Origin: Pristionchus mayeri | Lineage: Eukaryota > Nematoda > Chromadorea > Rhabditida > Neodiplogasteridae | Assembly (NCBI GenBank): GCA_036245805.1 | Contig: BTRK01000006.1 | Coordinates: forward strand, 55,917,257-55,981,256 | DNA length: 64,000 nucleotides | Direction: 5' to 3' | Shown here: positions 57,601 to 64,000 of the stretch, in pieces | How the letters are laid out: each line of letters starts with the position of its first letter | Numbering within the stretch: the first letter of the stretch is position 1 | Made by a program: the position numbers and the translations under genes | Notes under the pieces: generated by a model | The model's input: the letters and a program-made list of their open reading frames with translations, nothing else | Databases searched by the model: none | Told to the model about the DNA's origin: nothing

Positions 57601-58516
57601 TACAATTTTCCAGGCCTTCGACCTCGTTCGTGCTCGGCGCGCCATCCTTCAGATGTACGAATACCAGAAAGAAGCCTACAAACTGCACAATGTCAGTTCA
57701 ACTAATAACAATAGAGATAATTGTGGTGGTCTAGCCTGGTTTCTCTATTGAATCCTTGATAATCATTCATCACATGTTCAGGGTGAAAAGAAGCTCGAGA
57801 GTATGCCGTACCCGCTGAACACCTTCAACCGACGGGAACTGCGCTCGGTAAGCATCAAAATATGGCAATGTAATATCTCATTGAACAACTTAGATGAACA
57901 TATCCAGGAAAATCATTAAGTTCTTCTCGTCAGTGATATCCGTGAGGACTGTCGCGAGGGATGCTGATGTGGCGTTCATCATCAATGATATCCATCATTT
58001 AGATCTCGCGCATCGGTGGTGACGATCTCCACAAGCATGCCGTCGTCAAGATCGGCTTCATCAAGGGCTGGGGTCCGGAGTTCGAGTACAAGAAGATATG
58101 CGAGACGCCGTGCTGGGTGGAGATCATCAACAATCGGTAAGCAATATTATCGCATGTTTTTATTCCGAATTATATTTTGTTTATTGCCACTTTCTCAACT
58201 CACCTGCTAGTCTTTCAATTCCATTCCCTGAAATTTCCTCTGTTCCTCTATCATGGCGAAGCGTGGGAATTCTTTTATTATTGCCAAATTCGCGGCCATT
58301 CTCACGCGTGCGCGCCTAATTTCCGTGAGACGAGAAGGCAGGGCCGGCACAATAATTGAAATCGTAGTAAGTTAGTAATAATAAAAATGCTAATAAAATT
58401 GTAATGATAGTATATTATTGTATAATTTCAGTGCTTGCGAGTTCATCGACCACATCATGAACTTGCGTGAGGTCTGCTACGCATTCTCAGAGCACGATTC
58501 ATCGGACTACGAATAA
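30832..58516 (+). CDS. giant Co-SMAD (SMAD4/SMA-4/DAF-3 type) with very long linker
   Basis: About 42 exons, roughly 1,765 codons. N-terminal Gln/Pro-rich exons: 30832-30949, 36288-36458, 36736-36873, 37452-37496, 37542-37602, 37908-38011. Then 39877-39990, 40295-40466, 40534-40591. MH1: 40686-40793, 40924-40980, 41740-41862, 42813-42955, with the DNA-binding hairpin [17 protein letters not shown] and zinc ligands Cys, Cys, CVNPYH. Linker: 43353-43393, 43949-45076 (Gln/Ala-rich), then 18-19 small exons from 45562 to 52195. MH2: 53889-53959, 54806-54924, 56876-57044, 57614-57691, 57782-57847, 58003-58136, 58432-58516, with [18 protein letters not shown] and [10 protein letters not shown]. There is no C-terminal SSxS, so it is a co-SMAD acting with receptor SMADs in TGF-beta signalling. 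Only the junction from 52195 to 53627 is unresolved: the plain join makes a stop, a GC donor at 52187 or a nearby acceptor avoids it. Confidence 0.8.
31621..31679. repeat. TA microsatellite split by a mariner insertion
   Basis: About 30 TA repeats end exactly at the left end of mariner copy 3; TA repeats resume at 32687-32714 after its right end. Another TA tract is at 33602-33633. Confidence 0.9.
31680..32686. mobile_element. mariner-like element, copy 3 (internally deleted)
   Basis: Starts TCAGGTTGGTCATAAAG and ends ...GACCAACCTAA inside TA repeats. At 1,007 bp it is shorter than copy 2. Its inner ends read GACCGAT where the others read GCGCGATTT, and the right end contains a duplicated CGGTCAAGACCAA segment. 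It lies in Co-SMAD intron 1. Confidence 0.8.
37497..37541 (+). other. GC-AG intron (45 bp) in the Co-SMAD gene
   Basis: Exon 37452-37496 ends CTCAG and the intron starts GCAAGT and ends TTCCAG. Only this join keeps the flanking frames (phase 1) open. Confidence 0.7.
39405..39657 (+). other. alternative first coding exon of the Co-SMAD
   Basis: Starts ATGGAGCAGATGGACG, encodes 84 residues (acidic [16 protein letters not shown], then [12 protein letters not shown]), and ends with a GT donor in phase 1, the same phase in which exon 37908-38011 enters the acceptor at 39876. A CT-rich, TATA-poor 5' region of about 1 kb precedes it. It therefore looks like an internal promoter giving a protein without the Gln-rich N-terminus. 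Confidence 0.6.
40981..41739 (+). other. GC-AG intron inside the MH1 domain
   Basis: The exon ends GGCAGACTCCAG and the intron begins GCAAGT. The next exon starts GTGGCGGGCCGC, restoring the invariant MH1 sequence GRLQ-VAGRKG, so the non-GT donor is certain if the gene is functional. Confidence 0.85.
46987..48228 (-). mobile_element. nearly intact mariner transposon
   Basis: 1,242 bp with matching ends TTGGGGTGTCCGGAAAG and a TA target duplication at 46985-46986 and 48229-48230. It is inserted in a Co-SMAD intron, antisense to the gene. Ends and coding region are far better preserved than in the other mariner families here, which indicates a recent insertion. Confidence 0.95.
47050..48067 (-). 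pseudogene. mariner transposase, two lesions
   Basis: Reading from ATG at 48067, the frame covers the helix-turn-helix N-terminus, then TDEKW (first catalytic Asp), LLMDHARPH (second) and [13 protein letters not shown], with 34 residues between the second and third Asp (the mariner D34D spacing). It is broken by an in-frame TGA at 47933-47935 where a Trp is expected, and by a one-base insertion in an A run near 47205 that shifts the C-terminal 50 residues. The longest open stretch is 215 codons (47824-47177). It should not make active enzyme. Confidence 0.92.
49786..49862. repeat. degenerate AGGTATATTG repeat
   Basis: Six or so irregular copies of TAGGTATATTG in a Co-SMAD intron. Confidence 0.6.
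52836..53360 (+). CDS. intronless 174-residue frame within a Co-SMAD intron
   Basis: A clean GC-rich frame with [17 protein letters not shown] at the start, a Pro-rich first third containing FDPFANVP, and an acidic helical second half ending DEEEREE. Preceded by about 600 bp of CT-rich sequence like that before the alternative first exon at 39405, whose product also begins acidic and then reads DPFAVVP. It could be a third first exon whose donor I cannot find (a TAG precedes the GTGAGC at 53386), or a separate nested gene. The reverse strand is also open but looks like a shadow. Confidence 0.45.
   Translation: MDDFHRIPQQRLQEAPDAFDPFANVPGLVPLPAAPPTTEPYDPNRAVPGGEPALVPLSEGWIQGGCYLGPVDPILDRIDVPTKTLVAMIHERDLEDEAEVQLAIRNAAFVEIDKEPVAVLQFASIEVQAAEARRAKERKEALLEIICAIDRAEASLAERMRRCDCTSDEEEREE
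53417..53521. repeat. short direct repeat
   Basis: CACCCTTCTCCAG(T/C)GGTTT plus AGATTCTG-GGAA occurs twice, about 72 bp apart, each copy containing a CCAG that could act as an acceptor. Confidence 0.6.
54047..54063. repeat. G17 homopolymer
   Basis: Seventeen consecutive G on the coding strand of a Co-SMAD intron; a G12 interrupted run is also at about 33899. Confidence 0.85.
55541..56212. repeat. fold-back element in Co-SMAD intron
   Basis: Terminal arms of about 120 bp starting GCCTGTTTAATCTGTCA are inverted at the two ends and include a tandem AAAAAGTTGCGT motif and TTCGCGAA. A second, inner inverted pair (AAAGGACAACCTTCTCT and its complement) continues the fold, so most of the 672 bp can pair. 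Confidence 0.85.
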
Positions 58517-59355
58517 ACCGCACGATCCGCCTCTCCACCGTTTCTCACCATTCGGTCCATTTTATTGTTCGGACTCTCGACCTTCTATCCAAAGAGACCG
58601 AATTTCGTACTCTAATTCACGCCACACATTACAGCTTCGCGACTAGTTTCAGACCACTTCGACATCCGTCTAGCTCGTTTATATGTACACACTAAAAGGT
58701 GTTTCGAATTGCCATTGTCTCCTCTCCTCTCAGTGCAAAACAATGTCCTCCTCTCTGCCTCATCGCTCCACTGCACTGTATTCAATATCCCCCACTCTCT
58801 ATCTACGCAACTCCCCGCGTTCCTCCCTTCCTAGTCCCCGAGCGAGTCTCCCATTCCGTGATAGTCATCCATCCGCTATGAGTAGCCATACATATATTTA
58901 TCGTGTTCGTGACATAGCTAGTCGACTTTTCGCATATATTCGCATGTATATTAACCACAATCTTACTCCGTACCATGATATCCAAAAATTTTCATCAATC
59001 TTTCTCGTGTTTGTATGAATTCCTAGCAGCGCACAACATCTTACCATCCCAGTGTTGATGTCCTGATCGACTGACCAGCTCGGTGAACCATCCTTTATCC
59101 CACCGGGGAAGTCTACCTGCTATTCGATTTCGCCATTGCCTACTATCCCGATGATAAACCCATCGATAATATGCCGATACTTTCGTGTTTGTGAAGTAGT
59201 CGTTTGAATAGTAATCTATGCAAGTAACCTTGAAGAGTAGTTGCAAACGATTCCCACTCCTATTATCGAACAATGTGTGAGAATCGACAAGGGGAAAGGG
59301 CGGGGCGTCGGCGAATTCGGAGGTCCTTCAATTGATATTAGCTCTCAATCGGAGT
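58517..59355. other. Co-SMAD 3' region and SDR upstream region
   Basis: No exon seen. It must hold the SMAD polyadenylation site and the SDR promoter; no single AATAAA stands out. Confidence 0.4.
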
Positions 59356-62300
59356 ATGTGTTGGTTGGAATTTGTTGTCGGCTATCCCATTGCTGAGTAT
59401 TACGATGGTTCGATAATTACTGCTCTGCTCGAGATCTTCAACAACCTTGCATTTCGAATTGTGAGTCTCGTAATGCTATCACATTTTCTAGTTTAGACAG
59501 GCACAGTGAGAGAAGAGAAGTTTACCTTATTTGAAAAAGAAGAAAGAATAAGTAAGATGAGATTTAATTGTATAAACGATTCGGAAAAGGGGGTAGTTGG
59601 GTAAAGAATGCCTATAAATGGGAGGTAAGGTAAAGGTGCGAAGATGGTTTTATCCAGGGTCTGATCGTCCTATTTCTTCCTCTCGCGCTATGCTTTCGTA
59701 TTGTCTACTACCATCTGAAGTTCCGCAGTTGTCCCGGTCGGGGGAAACAGTATGATCTCGCTGGCAAGCTGTATGTGATCACTGGGGCAACTTCAGGTAA
59801 CATGGCTCTAACCTTTCATTAGAACGTAAAACAGTCATATGTCTCCAGGAATTGGCAAGCAGCTAGTCCGGGAGCTCTTCTATCGCAACGCGAGCGTCAT
59901 CATGCTCGTTCGGAATCCGATTGCTGGAGTGGCGGTAATGCCTGCCTTTCAGACTAAATCCTCCAATTGTTGATATATTCATATCATCTTTATCCAGGAA
60001 TCTAGGCCAGTTGGATTTTACACTAATTCTATGCGATATTGTGGTCCGTACAAATTTTGCTAATTGATATGCTAAAATATCGAATGCATGCTAAGATCCG
60101 TCGACAGCTGCGAGAGGAGTACCTCGAGTCGACAGGTGACGTCACCATCATCTTCTGCGATCTCACCAACATGGCGTACGTTTTTTCTTTTTCAAAATGT
60201 GAAAATGTTCCGGATGTCTCACATGATGCAAGGGTGACATGACGTTTTCGCTCGATAGACCATTGATATTAGAAATAATTATGCAATGAACTCTGTGTTT
60301 CCAGGTCGGTGAGCAAGGCGGCAGATCTCATAATGAAGACCTATACTAGAATTGACGGACTTGTCTGCAATGCGGGGATCGTGAGCAGTAAAATGATAAA
60401 ACTTTTCGTACAATTTGTGCTTTAGGGGTCTCGGTCAAAATACGAACAGACAATCGACGGATTCGAGTCGATCATCCAGGTAGTTTATCTTTGTTCTTTC
60501 TCGAACGAATATTTTCAGACCAATTGTCTCGCTCACGCACTTCTAACGACTATTCTTTCTTGCGGACTGCAACTGACGAATGGAGTGGTCATAAATGTTA
60601 GCAGGTAGAATGAATATGATTCGCGTTCGAAATCCAAATCACCATTCGAATCGTTCCTTCATTTTAGACGCTCTCTAGTTCGGTTGAATAGCTAGAGGCT
60701 GGGTAGAGACCGCGGTATTGCCTCCTACTTGTAGTCATGTCTCTCACGCCACGGCTCCATTCGACTACGATAACCCATTTTTCTCCGAGGATGACTACAA
60801 TGGCTACGAGGCCTACTGTAGATCGAAGTTCATGGTCAACATCTTCACTATGCAAGCAGGGAAGCGAATCACTTGTGAGGAATTATTTTAAGACAAGTTT
60901 GTAAAACATGAAACAAATTTCAGCCGGCGTGCGCTTCCTAGCGATCTACCCAGGCATTGTATTTACGCCGATCGGAGACCAGTTTGTGAGGTCAGCAATA
61001 GATCCAATATCTATGAGAAGATTGTCCTCGAAATGTGAAAGAGTACTACAATCGTCGTGAAAGAGTACTAAATTAATTTTTTAGTTCACTTGCAAAAGTA
61101 TCAATTTAAAAGCGCTCTCAGTTCGAAAATATACAATAGAAGCAGTCCCAGCAGCGTAGAATATAATCCGTAGGCGGAAATCCTATTCAGGGCGCGCAGT
61201 CGCTTCCCCGCGCTTCTACCGTACATCCTGCCCATCACGAGGCTGCTCTTCTGGCTGGTCGGAAGAGTACGTATTTTCAATGTTTCATGTTCATGCAAAC
61301 GTTGATTGGGGATTCGTGTATGACATCAATGCCTAACACTTCAAGTATAGCCTCGAAAATGAAGAGACGGTGAACTTTTTTTTCATTTTATGTCGTCATT
61401 TGCTTTCCAGACAGTGGAGCAGGGCGCTCTGTGCATTTGGCCTTTGCTCGTCGATCCTGAGCTGCGCCCGCCTTCAGGCTCCGTCATCGACACGAGATTC
61501 AGAGTGACAAATGGTGATCGTCTGAAGAAGGAGATGATGAGCGAAGCTGAGCTCGAGGTGGAATTACAATCACCATGATCTTTTGTAAACGGAAATGAGT
61601 AATCTTGAACGGCGATAACGCACCATTCATAACCTACTTTAAAGAAAATGGCGGACTCAATTTACAAGGCAATCCACGGAGCCTTCGAGAAGTATTTCGA
61701 TGCAGCTACAAGGTTGGGAATATCAGGCCCCTCACGAGAGAATCGGGACAAATCGGCATTTTCAGTTGACATTCAAATTTTGGAAAATCTTGCTTATTAT
61801 GTTTCAATCTAGTACTTGCCTAGACTAGACTAAAATCGAAGTCTCAGATTTTTTATATGCACTGCAGCCGCAGCAGGCTGCTGCAAACTTGAGACTAAGG
61901 GCATTGGTTATTGAAGTTTTCAACAATAAAATTGGTGCCATTTGCACACAAAAGTGTTTCTATGATCAAATGAACCATTTTGGCGCACTTTGTTAATTTA
62001 TCACTTTTGCGACCGTTGCAGCAGACCCATGCAAGACCAATTTTTAATTTCTAAGTTGAACAGTCATTTTTTGCACCAAACCAAACTTTTCCAGTTTGTA
62101 GAGCTTGAAATTCTGCATATACCACATTTTTCCTTGATTTTATCTCGGTGGTCCTGGTACATTCTCAAGCCGGCGAAAACCTCATAGCGGGCTGCACGGT
62201 TCACCTGCAGTGGAACTGAGTTCTCCAAGTCGCAAGTTCGAACCCCAGCCATGGCAGACACATTTTTGCCATATATTTTGCTCATTCATATGATCCGTAA

Positions 62301-63722
62301 TACTTCCAGACTTGCTTTCTCGATGTTATCACATGGCAAAAAAAAGTGTCTGCCATGGCTGGGGTTCGAACTTGCGACTTGAAGAACTCAGTTCCACTGC
62401 AGGTGAACCGTGCAGCCCGATATGAGGTTTTCGCCGGCTTGAGAATGTACCAGGACCACCGAGATAAAATCAAGGAAAAATGTGATATATGCAGAATTTC
62501 AAGCTCTACAAACTGGAAAAGATTGGTTTGGTGCAAAAAATGACTGTTCAACTTAGAAATTAAAAACTGGTCTTGCATGGGTCTGCTGCAACGGTCGCAA
62601 AAGTGAAAAATTAACAAAGTGCACCAAAATGGTTCATTTGATCATAGAAACACTTTTGTGTGCAAATGGCACCAATTTGATTGTTGAAAACTTCAATAAC
62701 CATGCCATTTATCTCAAGTTTGCAGCAGCCTGCTGCGGCTGCAAGGTGTATTGGGGTCGAACCGAACAAGGAAAATCTCCTACACCCTATGCCCGTACTA
62801 AAAAACTTTCAAAATCAAATATTTTCATTTTCAATGTCAACTCGTTGTCCCGATTCTCTCGTGAGAGGCCTGATATCTCCTTGATTGTAAGTAGCGGGCG
62901 ATTCAGGACCGTGAGTCCGGAAGAAATGGAGGACCTGGAGGTGGAGGAGACCGAGGAGACTCTCGAGGAGGCGATGGTAGAGGACGGGGCGGTTAGTTCT
63001 TTGCAAATTTCGAAAAATACAAAAAAAAACCTAACCTTTTTAGGTTCCGTTCAGCATCTCTCGGCGACTGTCGAGAAAGAAGGAGAAGTTTGTCAAGTCG
63101 ATCAAGGTAAGGGACGGAGTTCAGTTCCGATTGAATATTCTTGGATTATTTGCGAAATGCAGCATTCTATAGTACTAATAGATAATTCAGGGCTTCGCTC
63201 GCCGAAGCATCCGTCGCGATAATAAGAACGGTGACAGTTCCGGAGACGTCGTGAAGGACGAAGTGACGAATGTTGTGGATAGAGAGGTGAAGATAATACC
63301 GTGCTTTCAAAGTTATCAACAGTATCACAGCAGGAGACGGCTACGCCAAAGTTGGTAAGGGAGCGCTCAACTAATGACTTTCTAGACAGAAATGAAGAGG
63401 CGATTGAGAAAGAAGAGAAAGCAAAGGTGGTTGACAGGCAATTACATTGGAATACGAGTAATTTCAGGACACTAACTCTCACATTATCACTCCAGACGAC
63501 GTTAAATCACAGGATGACTTGATAACGTTTGAGGAGAATGCAAAGGTAATAATTGATTAATTGATTTATTGCAAGTTTATATTCCAGAAAGGCACTGTTG
63601 ATACTCACATCCAGGAGAACTCCGAGACCCCTGGCGGTCCCGCGCCTGTGAAAGACTTCCGGCTAGGTGGATCTGAAGACTCATTATCTGACGAACCGGG
63701 GCCTTCCAATGCTAATCACTAA
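59356..63722 (+). CDS. membrane-anchored short-chain dehydrogenase/reductase with long charged tail
   Basis: Eighteen exons (59356-59460, 59658-59796, 59849-59934, 60096-60175, 60305-60380, 60426-60479, 60519-60604, 60735-60874, 60924-60990, 61191-61266, 61411-61557, 61645-61712, 62907-62991, 63044-63106, 63191-63286, 63331-63426, 63468-63545, 63588-63722) give 558 residues. A hydrophobic segment at about residues 30-55 should anchor it to a membrane. Then the classical SDR marks: TGATSGIG (cofactor loop), CNAG, NVSS, and the catalytic YCRSK (Tyr-x3-Lys). The order fits the retinol dehydrogenase-like SDRs, which oxidise or reduce retinoids or lipids with NAD(P). Normal members end near residue 330; here about 190 extra residues follow, first acidic (EEMEDLEVEETEE), then basic (RRLSRKKEKF), then acidic again. 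Confidence 0.85.
61720..62876. repeat. 1.16-kb fold-back element filling an SDR intron
   Basis: Two arms of about 550 bp, starting ATATCAGGCC and inverted around a short centre near 62300, are about 95% identical over most of their length. The arms include a tRNA B-box-like GTTCGAACCCC and its complement, but no cloverleaf forms. It starts 7 bp after the donor at 61713 and ends 30 bp before exon 62907, so it is almost the whole intron. Confidence 0.9.
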
Positions 63723-64000
63723 TATTTCATTTTCGTCATCGCAATAGTTTCGCAATTTTGATATTGAATATCTGAATTAATCGAAAAAAATTTCAATGCT
63801 TTGTATGCTTCTAGTTCTTGCCGTAGTAATGGTTGCGATGAGCCCTGCATTTTTTTCTCAAACGGCGCTAATGTTGTATAAATTTCATTTGATATTTTTA
63901 TGCAAGTGTGCATAGTGTGCCTCTGAAGCACTCTTCACTCGAAGATCATCACACAGCCCTAGACGGAATGATCTTAAAGGACTTTTCGACTTTACCCTTT
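63723..64000. other. SDR 3' untranslated region and flank
   Basis: AT-rich with no frame; no further gene start visible before the window ends. Confidence 0.5.

Noticed and set aside
62200..62420. tRNA gene inside the fold-back element
   Set aside because: A B-box-like GTTCGAACCCC is present in each arm, but the T stem does not pair and no acceptor stem exists.
62629..63222. A 197-codon plus-strand frame
   Set aside because: It starts inside the fold-back element and only becomes coding-like at the real exon 62907-62991.

Overview
This is an intron-dense eukaryotic window, almost certainly from a nematode. Support: a complete elongation factor 2 gene whose protein reads like nematode eEF-2, a Co-SMAD of the SMA-4/DAF-3 type, many 45-100 bp introns with short TTTCAG/TTGCAG acceptors, first coding exons that sit just behind an acceptor (as expected for leader trans-splicing), and many mariner and fold-back elements. 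The genus cannot be fixed from the sequence; the intron density would suit a diplogastrid. Gene coordinates below are spans including introns. I built the exon models by hand, checking donor and acceptor sites, phase and total codon count.

Layout, left to right. 1-1175: a mariner-like copy running off the left edge. 1306-1410: the last exon of a Pro/Tyr-rich protein gene. 2131-2646: a perfect hairpin element and a MITE. 2931-3424 (-): a small secreted Ser/His-rich protein. 3796-5825: gene B1, family unknown, with a structured SRP-RNA-like locus in one intron. 5785-8978: an Ariadne-like RBR E3 ligase whose first exon overlaps the last exon of B1 in another frame, with an antisense tRNA-Ala in an intron. 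9000-10264: a second mariner-type family. 10836-16086: eEF-2 (16 exons, 849 aa). 17034-19712: A2, a paralogue of B1 with matching intron phases, carrying a mariner copy in its first intron. 19918-20291: three tRNA-Glu(CTC) genes in a 151-bp tandem array. 20656-21557: a secreted Pro/Tyr-rich repeat protein. 22627-27360: an equilibrative nucleoside transporter (15 exons, 425 aa). 30832-58516: one very long Co-SMAD transcription unit with alternative first exons and a linker of about 1,070 codons. 59356-63722: a membrane-anchored short-chain dehydrogenase with a long charged tail, one of whose introns is almost entirely a 1.16-kb fold-back element.

The genes do not form one pathway. eEF-2 and A2 share a promoter module: a palindromic ATTGCACAAT box about 17 bp upstream of a TATA-like box, plus a second TTGTGCAA site further up. 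Four mariner insertions (two families that only have TIR remnants, one nearly intact copy), a MITE pair and four fold-back elements lie in introns or between genes. The strongest candidates for something new are the giant Co-SMAD with its unrecognised central region, the B1/RBR overlap, the B1/A2 family, and the fold-back element that fills an SDR intron.
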